Shown here one piece after another: positions 29,869-38,123 of a stretch of DNA of 64,000 nucleotides (positions are counted from its first letter, which is position 1; each line of letters opens with the position of its first letter). Source of the stretch: Micrococcales bacterium 73-13 (lineage in GTDB: Bacteria; Actinomycetota; Actinomycetes; Actinomycetales; Microbacteriaceae); the NCBI GenBank assembly GCA_001898855.1, contig MKVN01000025.1, forward strand, positions 42,714 through 106,713, written 5' to 3'. The position numbers and the translations under genes are program-made. Below the pieces are notes generated by a model. It was not told where the DNA came from. It searched no databases and saw nothing but the letters and a program-made list of their open reading frames with translations.

Positions 29869-30417
29869 TCAGACCGGGAACCGCTCCAGGGCCTCCGCGT
29901 ACTCGGTGCCGGGCTCCACCTCGATGCGCAGGCCGCCGAGGACCCGGACGACCATGTTGTAGAACGAGGCGACGAGGACGATGTCGGTGAGCCCCTGGTC
30001 GTCGAAGTGCTCCGAGAGCGACGCGACGGCGCCGTCCGACAGGCGTCGCTCCAGGGTCAGCTCGGTCGCCGCTCGCAGCACGATCCGGTCCAGGTCCGAC
30101 AGCGTGGTCGGCTCCCCCGCGGTGAAGGCGACCAGTCCCTCGATGTCCTCGTCGCTCACGCCAAACCGCCGCGAGATCACGACGTGGTGGCTCCACTCGT
30201 ACGGGTCCCGGGCGAGGTAGCCGACCTGCAGGATGAGCAGCTCGCGCAGGCGCGGGTCCAGCGCGCAGTCCCAGCGGATCCACTCGCCCAAGGGGTGGAA
30301 GCGCGCGAGCCCCTCCGGGCTGTTGGACAGGGCGCGGAACAGGTTGATGGGGCGCTCCAGCAGATGCCGGTGCTCCTCGGGGACCTGGTCGACGTCGAGA
30401 TAGGGGACCAATGCCAC
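29869..30417 (-). CDS. Carboxymuconolactone decarboxylase/AhpD-like protein without the CxxC motif
   Basis: A 182-residue all-helical protein of the carboxymuconolactone decarboxylase family. The core helix ELLILQVGYLARDPYEWSHHVVI is recognisable, with Glu, Trp and His in the EWSHH segment. The Cys-x2-Cys of AhpD peroxidases is missing, so a thiol peroxidase activity is unlikely. Related proteins occur in many catabolic clusters, usually without an assigned reaction. Its position suggests hydrolysis or decarboxylation of a pathway intermediate, which is inferred. Confidence 0.78.
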   Translation of the reverse strand: MALVPYLDVDQVPEEHRHLLERPINLFRALSNSPEGLARFHPLGEWIRWDCALDPRLRELLILQVGYLARDPYEWSHHVVISRRFGVSDEDIEGLVAFTAGEPTTLSDLDRIVLRAATELTLERRLSDGAVASLSEHFDDQGLTDIVLVASFYNMVVRVLGGLRIEVEPGTEYAEALERFPV

Positions 30418-30495
30418 GGCGGTCTGCTCCTTGATCGGGATGGTCGGTATGGGAGAACGATGGCGGATCCGGCCCGTCCGGGCCAGCCGGGAGGA

Positions 30496-31467
30496 TCAGA
30501 CGTCCAGCGAGGCGCCCGCGGTGCTCAGGCGATCCAGGTCGTCCGGCGTCAGCTCGAGGCCGACCGAGGCGACCAGATCCGCCAGCTGGCTCACGAGCCG
30601 GACGCTGGCGATCGGGGCGACCACCGTCGGCTGGGCCGCGAGCCAGGCGAGCGAGACGGAGGCGACCGAGGCGCCGTGCGCCGCCGCCACCTCGTCGAGC
30701 GCCTGCAGCAGGTCGATGCCGTCCGGCGTCAGATAGTCGCTCGCGCCCGCGGCCCGCGCCCGTTCGCCGCCGGCCCGCTCGCTGCGGACCTCGGTCCCGG
30801 GCCGGTACTTGCCGGTCAGGAAGCCCCTGGCCAGCGCGTAGTAGGGCATCACCCCGAGACCGAAGCGCTGCGCCGACGGCCGCTGCGCGAGCTCGTAGTC
30901 GCGCTCGACGAGGTTGTAGTGCGGCTCGAGCGCGACCGGCTCGTGCAGCCCTTCCGCCGTGGCCGTCTCGAGCCACTCGTCGATGCGAGCCGGGCTGAAG
31001 TTCGAGATCCCGATCCAGCGCACCTTGCCGGCGTCCACGAGTCCGCTGAACGCGCCCGCGATGTCCGCGATCGGCACCTCGGGGTCGTCGTAGTGCGCGT
31101 AGTAGAGGTCGATGCGGTCCAGGCCCATCCGGCCGAGCGACGCGTCGGCCGCGGCGCGCACGTTCTGCGGCGCGAGCCCCCGGAAGTCCGGATGCCGGCT
31201 CACCTTGGTCGCGATGACGAGCTCGTCGCGGTCGGAGCGACCGGGTAGCCAGGAGCCGATGAACTCCTCCGACAGCCCCGGCGGTCGGCCGGGCACGAAC
31301 GCCGGATAGCCGTCGGCGGTGTCCAGGAAGTTGCCGCCGGCGGCGACGTAGGCGTCGAGCACCTCGTGACTGGTCGCCTCGTCCGCGGTCCAGCCGAACG
31401 TGTTGCAGCCGAGGCTGAGCGGATAGACGTCGAGGTCCGAGGAGCCGATGCGTCGTCGAATCGTCAC
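30496..31467 (-). CDS. Aldo/keto reductase
   Basis: A 323-residue NADPH-type TIM-barrel reductase. The catalytic tetrad is readable as DTADGY (Asp and Tyr), IATKV (Lys) and YYAHYDD (His). The GISNF segment and the C-terminal VAPIASVRLVSQL cofactor region are also typical. The start is GTG at 31467, preceded by a strong GGAGGAG site. It follows the monooxygenase-like gene in the same operon. Confidence 0.87.
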   Translation of the reverse strand: MTIRRRIGSSDLDVYPLSLGCNTFGWTADEATSHEVLDAYVAAGGNFLDTADGYPAFVPGRPPGLSEEFIGSWLPGRSDRDELVIATKVSRHPDFRGLAPQNVRAAADASLGRMGLDRIDLYYAHYDDPEVPIADIAGAFSGLVDAGKVRWIGISNFSPARIDEWLETATAEGLHEPVALEPHYNLVERDYELAQRPSAQRFGLGVMPYYALARGFLTGKYRPGTEVRSERAGGERARAAGASDYLTPDGIDLLQALDEVAAAHGASVASVSLAWLAAQPTVVAPIASVRLVSQLADLVASVGLELTPDDLDRLSTAGASLDV

Positions 31468-31536
31468 GTTCCAACTCCTCCGAGGGGCAGGGCGCGGTCG
31501 TCGAGGGCTCGCCCGCGGCGGCGGGCGGCAGCGCCC

Positions 31537-32712
31537 TCAGCTCTCGTCATCGGACCGCTCCACGATCGCCATCGCCGCGAGCTCGTAGTTCTCCTCCGTG
31601 TTGGCCACGTGCTGCGTCGCGGCGATGAGGTTGCGATAGTGGCGCTGCATGGGGTTGTTCAGCGCCAGCACCCGACCGCCGCCGTAGCGGAAGACCTCGG
31701 CGACCAGCTCGGTGCAGGTCTCCACGGCGAAGGTGTGACGCGACCGGAGGGTCGCGACGATCCCGTCGTCGAACGGCAGCCCCTCGACGGACCGGTCCCA
31801 GGCCTCCTGGACCGCGGCCCGGTAGACCAGACGGGCGGCGAGCCACTTCGCCTCCGCCCTGCCCAGGGTCTTCTGGAAGGCGGCCCGGTCGATCAGCGGC
31901 ACCCCGGTGGCACCGCGGACGGTCGCGCGGGCGAGGACCACGATGTCGTCGAGCGCGCGGCGCGCGATACCGACCGCGACCGGCGTGATCTCGTTCGCCA
32001 CGAACAGGCTCTGCGGCTGACGGAAGAGCGGGCCGCCGCGCTGCGGAGGGGCGTCGGCGCGCCGTCGAGTGTGCGAGGCGGGGACGAAGACGTCCTCCAG
32101 CGAGAAGTCGTTGCTCCCGGTGCCCTCGAGCCCGGCCACGAACCAGATGTCGTGGACCGTCGCGGAGGACTTCGGCACGCAGAGCAGGATCTCCTCCCCC
32201 GGCTCCCCTCCCTCGACGCGGGCCGCGCCGGCGACCCAGCTCGAGTGCATGATGCCGCTGGAGAAGGACCAGCGACCCGTGACCCGGTACCCGCCCGGCA
32301 CGGCGACGGCGACGCCGCGCGGGACGAACTGCCCGGCCATGATCGGCAGCGGCCCGCCCTCGGGGAAGAGGTCCTCGACGCCCTCGTCCGGCAGCCAGCC
32401 CGCGAAGGTGCCGGTCACGCCGTTGCCGATCATCACGGCCCAGGCCGCGGAGGCGTCGTGATAGGCGATCTCCTCGACGACGTCGCAGAACCCGACGGGG
32501 TCCAGCTCGCTGCCTCCCAACGACTTCGGGGTCTTGAGCCAGAAGAGCCCCGCCTCCCGCATCTGCTCGACGACCGACTGCGGCAGCGTCCGCTCCACCT
32601 CGGCCTGCCTGGTCGCGGCCTCGAACGCCGGGCCCAGCGCGCGGGCGGCCTCGAGGACCGCCGCCGTCGCGCTCCGGTCGTCGACCGTGTCCTCCTGGAC
32701 AACCTCGGGCAT
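31537..32712 (-). CDS. Acyl-CoA dehydrogenase-fold flavin monooxygenase (group D, HsaA/DszC-like)
   Basis: A 391-residue protein with the acyl-CoA dehydrogenase fold. The pattern matches the flavin-dependent monooxygenase branch: LKTPKSLGGSELDP early, VTGRWSFSSGIMHSSWVAGAA in the middle domain and an RYGGGRVLALNNPMQRHYRNL C-terminal segment. The catalytic Glu of true acyl-CoA dehydrogenases is not obvious. Such enzymes need reduced flavin from a separate reductase; the one at 19404-19985 is the candidate partner. It would hydroxylate or oxygenate the cluster's substrate. A dehydrogenase role cannot be ruled out. Confidence 0.75.
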   Translation of the reverse strand: MPEVVQEDTVDDRSATAAVLEAARALGPAFEAATRQAEVERTLPQSVVEQMREAGLFWLKTPKSLGGSELDPVGFCDVVEEIAYHDASAAWAVMIGNGVTGTFAGWLPDEGVEDLFPEGGPLPIMAGQFVPRGVAVAVPGGYRVTGRWSFSSGIMHSSWVAGAARVEGGEPGEEILLCVPKSSATVHDIWFVAGLEGTGSNDFSLEDVFVPASHTRRRADAPPQRGGPLFRQPQSLFVANEITPVAVGIARRALDDIVVLARATVRGATGVPLIDRAAFQKTLGRAEAKWLAARLVYRAAVQEAWDRSVEGLPFDDGIVATLRSRHTFAVETCTELVAEVFRYGGGRVLALNNPMQRHYRNLIAATQHVANTEENYELAAMAIVERSDDES

Positions 32713-32857
32713 CGCTAGAACTCCTTCGTCGAAATCGGGATCGGGATCGGCAGCCGGTCGTCGCGGTGGACCGGGGACCTGCTGCGTCGACGCGTCCGCC
32801 GCTCCGGGGGGTCGGAGCCGATCGGCCCCGACCCCCCGGCTGCGTGCCGGCCCCGCG

Positions 32858-34015
32858 TCAGTTGGTGATCCCCATGATCGTGTTGAACTTCGTGATCCAG
32901 GGGCTGTTCGGCTGGGTGGCCGCGACGAAGTCGGAGTCGAGAGCCCAGTCCACCCAGAGGTCGTCGAGCACGGTCGAGACGGGGGTGTACCACGGCTCCT
33001 TCGTGACCGCCCGCTGGTCCTCGACCTCGCTGTTGAGCGGGTACGTGCTGGAGGTCTCCGAGAAGAGCGCCGCCGACTCGGGCGTGGCCGCCCATTCCTG
33101 GAACAGCCGGGCCGCGTACGGGTGCGGCGCGTCCGACATGATCGAGGTGTAGCCGGTGATGGCCGCGGGGTGCGAGGGATAGGAGTCCGCGAGGGGCGCC
33201 CCGGATGCCACGTTGATCGCGACGTAGCCGTCGGGGACTCCGCCGTAGACGGCGTCGACCTCGCCGATGGTGAGGCCCTGGATCAGCGCGATCACGTCGC
33301 CGTAGACGATGGGCTCGTTGGCCGCGATGCTCTCCACCAGACCCCACCCGCCGTAGAGGTTCTTGTTGGGCCCGTCCGTGTAGTTGTACCAGGTGGACAT
33401 GCGCGTCGCCGAGGTCGGGTTGATGATGCCGACCCGGCCCTTGAAGGCCGGGTCCATCATGGCCTCCAGGGGGTCCTGGATCAGCGCCGCCTGCTCGTCC
33501 GGCGTGACGTTCTCCGTGTTCCAGGCCACGGTCTGCACCGAGGTGTTCTGGAACGGGTAGTAGAGCCCGGCCTCGCCCAGGTTGGACGGCCAGAGGTCCA
33601 CGTCCGTCGGCACGTACTCGGCGAGCACCCCGCTCTGAGCCCAGTCGGCCAGCGCGAGCACATCGGTCGTGATCGTGATGTCGTGCAGGTGCTGACCGGC
33701 CGCGAACTCCTGGTTCACGGTCTGGGACTGCTCGGCGCTGCCCTTCCGGCTCGTGGTGACCGCGATGCCGTACTTCTCGGTGAAGGCCGCCGCCCAGTTC
33801 TGGACGGATCGCTCATCGCCGTCCATGTAGATGACGAGCTCGCCCTCCGCCTTCGCCTGGTCGACGAGGTCCTCGGTGAACGAGGTCGGGAGGCCCGCGC
33901 TCTCGCTCTCGTCGGGCGCCGGGGCGCCGCCTCCGCTCGAGCACGCCGAGACTCCGAGGAGGGTCACCGCGGCGATCGATGCGGCCACGAGCCCGAACTT
34001 GCTGGTCCTTCTCAC
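32858..34015 (-). CDS. ABC transporter substrate-binding lipoprotein (family 1, iron/polyamine type)
   Basis: A 385-residue extracellular binding protein. The signal peptide ends with the lipobox V-S-A-Cys25, so it would be membrane-anchored. The mature part has the ELVIYMDGDERSVQNWAAAFTEKYGI opening typical of ferric-iron/2-aminoethylphosphonate-type family 1 proteins. The start is GTG at 34015, preceded by AAGGAG at good spacing; no ATG fits. It heads the minus-strand operon and should feed the permease and ATPase at 21310-24281. Confidence 0.85.
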   Translation of the reverse strand: MRRTSKFGLVAASIAAVTLLGVSACSSGGGAPAPDESESAGLPTSFTEDLVDQAKAEGELVIYMDGDERSVQNWAAAFTEKYGIAVTTSRKGSAEQSQTVNQEFAAGQHLHDITITTDVLALADWAQSGVLAEYVPTDVDLWPSNLGEAGLYYPFQNTSVQTVAWNTENVTPDEQAALIQDPLEAMMDPAFKGRVGIINPTSATRMSTWYNYTDGPNKNLYGGWGLVESIAANEPIVYGDVIALIQGLTIGEVDAVYGGVPDGYVAINVASGAPLADSYPSHPAAITGYTSIMSDAPHPYAARLFQEWAATPESAALFSETSSTYPLNSEVEDQRAVTKEPWYTPVSTVLDDLWVDWALDSDFVAATQPNSPWITKFNTIMGITN

Positions 34016-34260
34016 GAAGATAGCTCCTTTGCTATGTGCTGCTATGTGACGAGTGATGCTGGGACGACTTCCTCGTGGTCGAGCCTGGCGCTCTCCTGCT
34101 TCGTCGAGGTGGCCGCTCGCGTGCCCGTGCGCCGCGCCCCGAAACCATGGCGACGACGTCGAGCACACCTGTTCGAGCACGCCGACGACCGAGGCGGTGA
34201 CGATGCCGCCGCGACTCCGGCGACCGCTCGCTCCCGACTCCGATGCCGGCCTGCTCCGGG

Positions 34261-34323
34261 CATCAAGCTAACACAGCAGGGGGTAAAGTATTCACACATT
34301 CGAGAAATCATTCATACTATGAA
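34261..34323 (-). promoter_or_regulatory. Cluster promoter module B (upstream of the binding-protein operon)
   Basis: Read on the minus strand this 63-base stretch matches module A at 20067-20128. Shared parts are TTCAT...TGAA at the outer end (here the perfect TTCATA-G-TATGAA), a -35-like GTGAAT (34295-34290), an 18-base spacer, a -10-like TTAGCT (34271-34266) and the identical 15-base end TGTGTTAGCTTGATG. The palindrome lies upstream of the -35 box, a position that suits an activator. Confidence 0.7.
34291..34320 (+). promoter_or_regulatory. Possible promoter of the MFS gene
   Basis: TTCACA (34291-34296), an 18-base spacer and TACTAT (34315-34320) form a plausible plus-strand promoter. It overlaps module B of the other strand, so both genes would respond to the same regulator. 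Confidence 0.35.
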
Positions 34324-34388
34324 CATTATGCGACCGGGTCCTGCCCCGCGCACCGGTCGCCGGCATCCCGACTGAGGAGCAGATATCC

Positions 34389-34418
34389 GTGGCATCGGTC
34401 TCCCGCCTCGACGCATGA
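34389..34418 (+). CDS. Nine-codon leader ORF coupled to the MFS gene (tentative)
   Basis: A GTG with a GAGGAG site at proper spacing opens a reading frame of nine codons (MASVSRLDA). Its TGA overlaps the ATG of the MFS gene as ATGA. The MFS start itself lacks a nearby ribosome-binding site, so translation may depend on this mini-ORF. It could also be a chance frame. Confidence 0.35.
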   Translation: MASVSRLDA

Positions 34419-35644
34419 CCGCGAGCGCCGACTCCCCGCCGGCCCGCCCGTCGGCCCTCGCCGCGGTGCTGTACGCGATCGCCGCGACCGGGCTCGGCGG
34501 GCTGCCGATCTGGATGCTCTCGGCCTTCGCGCCGGCGATCCAGGCCGACCTGGGCTTCGACGACACGCATCTCGGGATCGTGATCGCCCTCTACTTCGGG
34601 CTCTCGGCGGTGACCGGCCTTCCGCTCGGGCGGCTCATGCAGCGTCTGGGCTGGCGCGCGGGCATCGCCTTCTCGACCGCCGTGGTCGGCCTCTGCCTCG
34701 TCCTGATCGCCGTGATGGCGCAGAGCTGGGTGCTGCTGGCGATCTCGCTCTGCGTCGGCGCGGTCTCGAACAACAGCTCGCAGCCGGCGAGCAACCTCGC
34801 GCTCTCGCTCGCCGTCCCGCAGGGACGCCAAGGGCTCGCCTTCGGGCTCAAGCAGGCGGCCCTGCCGATCTCCACCTTCCTGGTCGGGCTCTCGGTGCCG
34901 CTGTTCGGCCAGGGAGGGATGTGGCGCGAGGCCTTCCTGGTGGCGGCCGCGCTGTCGCTGGCGATGGCAGTCGGCGTGATCGCGCGCTCCGCGCTCGCGG
35001 GCGCGCGCGTCCTGAGCTCGCGACGGCGCCGCCCGAGCGTCGAGGCGCGAACCGGGCCGAGGGCGCGGACGCCCCACGCGCCGCCGGCCAGATCGCTCAT
35101 CCTGCTCTCCATCGGTGCGGGCTTCGGCACCGCGGCCACGGTGAGCTTCGGCAGCTTCCTCGTCGTGTTCGCGGTGAGCGAGGGCTTCTCCGCGAGCGCC
35201 GCGGCGACGATGCTCGCCCTGGGCAGCCTCGTCGGCATCGCCTCACGAGTCCTGTTCGGCTACATCGCCGATCGCCGCGGTCGTCGACATCTGGTCACCG
35301 TCGCGTACATGATGGGCAGCGGCTGCATCGGCTTCCTCGTCCTCGCCCTGCTCGGCGGCTCGCAATGGGGTCTTCTGCTCGGGACGCTGCTCGCCTACGG
35401 GCTCGGCTGGGCGTGGAACGGGCTCTTCCACTTCGCCATCGTGCGCTACAGCACCATCCCGCCCGCGGTCACGACGAGCATCGCGCAGATCGCCATGAGC
35501 ATCGGCGCGGCGGTCGGCCCGGCGGTGTTCGGCCTGGTCTCGGCGCTCTCCTTCACGGCGTCGTGGTACCTCGGCGCGACGATGTTCGCCGCGGCGGGCG
35601 CACTCATCCTGCTCGGCCGCCGCGCCCTCAACAACGGACGGTAG
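34415..35644 (+). CDS. Major facilitator superfamily transporter
   Basis: A 409-residue carrier with 12 predicted membrane spans. The loop motif between spans 2 and 3 appears as GLPLGRLMQRLGWRAG, with the counterpart FGYIADRRGRRH in the second half. A basic cytoplasmic linker of about 35 residues joins the halves. The substrate is unknown; a metabolite of the cluster, as importer or exporter, is likely. It is divergent from the binding-protein operon. The ATG overlaps the stop of the mini-ORF at 34389. Confidence 0.87.
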   Translation: MTASADSPPARPSALAAVLYAIAATGLGGLPIWMLSAFAPAIQADLGFDDTHLGIVIALYFGLSAVTGLPLGRLMQRLGWRAGIAFSTAVVGLCLVLIAVMAQSWVLLAISLCVGAVSNNSSQPASNLALSLAVPQGRQGLAFGLKQAALPISTFLVGLSVPLFGQGGMWREAFLVAAALSLAMAVGVIARSALAGARVLSSRRRRPSVEARTGPRARTPHAPPARSLILLSIGAGFGTAATVSFGSFLVVFAVSEGFSASAAATMLALGSLVGIASRVLFGYIADRRGRRHLVTVAYMMGSGCIGFLVLALLGGSQWGLLLGTLLAYGLGWAWNGLFHFAIVRYSTIPPAVTTSIAQIAMSIGAAVGPAVFGLVSALSFTASWYLGATMFAAAGALILLGRRALNNGR

Positions 35645-35761
35645 CGCCGGACGGCCGGGCGTCCTCCTGGCGCCCGCACCGGGTCGCGGTCGGACGGGAA
35701 CCACGCGGGATCGCGGTTGGCTGCCGCATTTCCTCTCGTATCGCCGGGTCCGGCCGGCCGT

Positions 35762-35767
35762 TAGCCT
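35762..35767 (+). promoter_or_regulatory. -10 box of the Baeyer-Villiger monooxygenase gene, leaderless type
   Basis: TAGCCT is followed by six bases and the ATG at 35774, with no Shine-Dalgarno sequence. It matches the leaderless pattern elsewhere in the window. Confidence 0.5.
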
Positions 35768-35773
35768 GACGTC

Positions 35774-37276
35774 ATGACAACGACGTCATCCGGGTCGGTC
35801 GCGATCATCGGCGGGGGCTTCGGCGGGATCGCCGCCGCGGTCAACCTGCTGCGCCGCGGGATCGAGGACTTCACGATCTTCGAGGCCGGCGAGCACCCCG
35901 GCGGGACCTGGTGGCACAACCGCTACCCCGGCTGCGAGGTCGACATCCCGTCGCTGTGCTACTCGTTCTCCTTCATGGACTACGACTGGCCCTCGACGCA
36001 CGGCACGCGCGACGAGCTGCTCGCCTACACCGACGCGGTCGTCGAGCGCTTCGGGCTGCTGCCCCGCTTCCGGCTCGGCACCCGCGTCGTCGCGGCCGAG
36101 TGGCAGGGCGCCGAGCAGGAGTGGCTGCTCGAGCTCGCCGGCGGCGAGCGGCAGCGGTTCCGCTTCGTGATCTCGGCGCTCGGGCTGCTCAGCGACCCGA
36201 GGGTCCCCGACTGGCCCGGGCTGGAGGACTTCGAGGGGGTCGCCCTGCACACCCAGGAGTGGGACCGCGCCCCGGATCTGGCCGGCAAGCGGGTCGCCGT
36301 CGTCGGCACCGGCTCGACCGCGGTGCAGGTCGTCCCCGGCATCGCGGAGGAGGCCGAGCAGGTCACGGTCTTCCAGCGCCAGCCGGGCTGGATCCTGCCG
36401 AAGGGCGAGCGGCCGTACACCGAGGAGGAGCGCGAGCGGTACCGTCGCAGCCCGTGGCGGTTCAGGCTCGACCGCTGGAAGGCCTTCCACGCGGCGTTCA
36501 AGCCGAAGGGGTTCCAGGCCGGCACGCCGGACAACCTCGCGACCCAGGAGGCCTGCCGCGGCTACATCGCCGCCGCGATCGAGGACCCGGCGACCCGGGA
36601 GGCCGTGACCCCGGACTACCCGTGGGGCTGCAAGCGGCCGGTGTTCTCCACGACGTTCTACCCGACCCTGAACCGGGAGAACGTCGCGCTCGTGCCCAGG
36701 GCGGTCGCCTCGGTCGCGCGCAGCGGCGTCGTCGACGTCGACGGCGTCGAGCACCCGGCCGACGTCATCGTCATCGGCACCGGCTTCAAGCCGACCAGCT
36801 TCCTGTCCACGCTCGAGGTGCGCGGGCCCGGCGGCCGCGAGATCCACGACGCGTGGGGCGATCGGCCGACCGCCTACCTCGGCGTCACGGTGCCAGGGTT
36901 CCCGAACCTCTTCATCCTCTACGGGCCGAACACCAACGGCGGCTACGCGATCACGAGCATGCTGGAGCGGCAGGCGGAGGTCGCGGCGCGGCGCATCCGG
37001 CGGGCGATCCGGCGGGACGCGACCGTCGACACCGACCCGCGGGCGACCGCGCGCTGGACGGCCTGGGTCGAGCGGCAGATCGACGAGCACATGTCCGCCG
37101 GGAACCATCCGGGCTGCACGAACTACTACCACTCGCCGTCCGGGGCGAACGTGACGCAGTGGCCGCTCAGCGCCTTCCAGTACTGGCGGGTGACCCGGTT
37201 CCCAGCGCCCGGCGCCTTCCGCTACGCACGGCGGCGCGCCGCGGCTCAGCCCGGCGGGCCGTCCGTCTCCAGGTAG
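35774..37276 (+). CDS. Baeyer-Villiger-type flavin monooxygenase
   Basis: A 500-residue FAD/NADPH class B monooxygenase. The FAD-binding Rossmann motif is GGGFGG near residue 13, the NADPH-binding motif is VGTGSTA, and the Baeyer-Villiger fingerprint F-x-G-x3-H-x3-W-D is complete in FEGVALHTQEWD. It inserts oxygen next to a ketone to make an ester or lactone. Beside LigM-type and aldehyde dehydrogenase genes, aryl ketones such as acetovanillone or acetosyringone are attractive but unproven substrates. Its 3' end overlaps the convergent iclR gene by 31 bases. Confidence 0.87.
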   Translation: MTTTSSGSVAIIGGGFGGIAAAVNLLRRGIEDFTIFEAGEHPGGTWWHNRYPGCEVDIPSLCYSFSFMDYDWPSTHGTRDELLAYTDAVVERFGLLPRFRLGTRVVAAEWQGAEQEWLLELAGGERQRFRFVISALGLLSDPRVPDWPGLEDFEGVALHTQEWDRAPDLAGKRVAVVGTGSTAVQVVPGIAEEAEQVTVFQRQPGWILPKGERPYTEEERERYRRSPWRFRLDRWKAFHAAFKPKGFQAGTPDNLATQEACRGYIAAAIEDPATREAVTPDYPWGCKRPVFSTTFYPTLNRENVALVPRAVASVARSGVVDVDGVEHPADVIVIGTGFKPTSFLSTLEVRGPGGREIHDAWGDRPTAYLGVTVPGFPNLFILYGPNTNGGYAITSMLERQAEVAARRIRRAIRRDATVDTDPRATARWTAWVERQIDEHMSAGNHPGCTNYYHSPSGANVTQWPLSAFQYWRVTRFPAPGAFRYARRRAAAQPGGPSVSR

Positions 37277-38082
37277 GCGAGCGAGGCGTCCGAGGAGCGC
37301 ACGAGCTCCCGGATGCCGTGCTCGGGCAGGAACACCGCCTCCAGCTCGCGGGTGATGCCGGCCGCGGCGAGTCGGAGCGTCTCGACGTACGGCAGCGCGC
37401 TCGTGCCGTCGTTCGCCACCACCACGCCGAGCGCGGCGTACACCGTCCGATGCGGTCCGAGCACCGGCACCGCGATGCCGCGCGAGTCCGGATGGATGTG
37501 CCCACGGGTCTCGGCGAAGCCGTCGGCCCGCACCCGGCGCAGCACCCGCCGGAGCTCGGCGGCGGTGCGGATGGTGTGCTCGGTGTAGACCCGGATGCCG
37601 GCCGCGACGACCTCGTCGACGAGCGCGGCCGGCGCGCTCGCCAGCAGCACCAGCCCGCTCGAGGAGGCGTGCAGCGGGATCCGGCCGCCGATCAGGGTGG
37701 CGTTGAGCACCGCGTCGCGCTGCGAGAGCCGCTCGACGAACAGCACGTCGGTGCCGGCGAGCACGCCGAGCTGGACGTGCTGCCGGATCCTGGCCTGCAC
37801 CGCCTGCAGGTAGGGACGCGCGATCTCGCGCAGGCCGAGCGCCCCCGGCGTGCGGCTCGCGAGCTCGAAGATCCGGACGCCGAGCCGGAGCAGGCGGTCG
37901 GGCCCGCGCTCGACCAGCCCCTCGCGCTCGAGCTCGCCGACCAGCCGGTGCACGGTCGACTTCGCGAGCCCGGCGCGCTCGGCGACCTCGGTCAGGGTGA
38001 GGTACGGATGCCGCGCGTCGAAGGCGCTGAGCACCCGGAGGTGCCGGTGCAGCGCGCTCTCGCCGGCGGATCCCCTCGCCAT
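37246..38082 (-). CDS. IclR-family transcriptional regulator
   Basis: A 278-residue regulator with an N-terminal winged helix (LTLTEVAERAGLAKSTVHRLVGELEREGLVERG) and a C-terminal IclR effector domain (HASSSGLVLLASAP, GIAVPVLGPHRTVYAALGVVV). It is convergent with the Baeyer-Villiger gene, overlapping it by 31 bases, and lies downstream of the third LigM gene. Targets are probably those neighbours. The ATG follows a TAGGCT box by six bases. Confidence 0.9.
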   Translation of the reverse strand: MARGSAGESALHRHLRVLSAFDARHPYLTLTEVAERAGLAKSTVHRLVGELEREGLVERGPDRLLRLGVRIFELASRTPGALGLREIARPYLQAVQARIRQHVQLGVLAGTDVLFVERLSQRDAVLNATLIGGRIPLHASSSGLVLLASAPAALVDEVVAAGIRVYTEHTIRTAAELRRVLRRVRADGFAETRGHIHPDSRGIAVPVLGPHRTVYAALGVVVANDGTSALPYVETLRLAAAGITRELEAVFLPEHGIRELVRSSDASLAYLETDGPPG

Positions 38083-38088
38083 GGGTCG

Positions 38089-38094
38089 AGCCTA
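38089..38094 (-). promoter_or_regulatory. -10 box of the iclR gene at 37246, leaderless type
   Basis: On the minus strand TAGGCT is followed by CGACCC and then the ATG at 38082, without a ribosome-binding site. Confidence 0.5.
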
Positions 38095-38123
38095 GGCCGA
38101 TCCGGCGGGACGCTCCGCGCCGG

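Larger units (their letters stand above)
34016..34414. other. 399-base intergenic region between the divergent binding-protein and MFS genes
   Basis: No gene is supported here beyond a nine-codon mini-ORF. The part 34016-34255 is GC-rich leader for the binding-protein transcript, whose probable start site lies about 245 bases before its GTG. The AT-rich core 34261-34330 carries both promoters and the palindrome TTCATA-C-TATGAA at 34311-34323. Confidence 0.6.
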
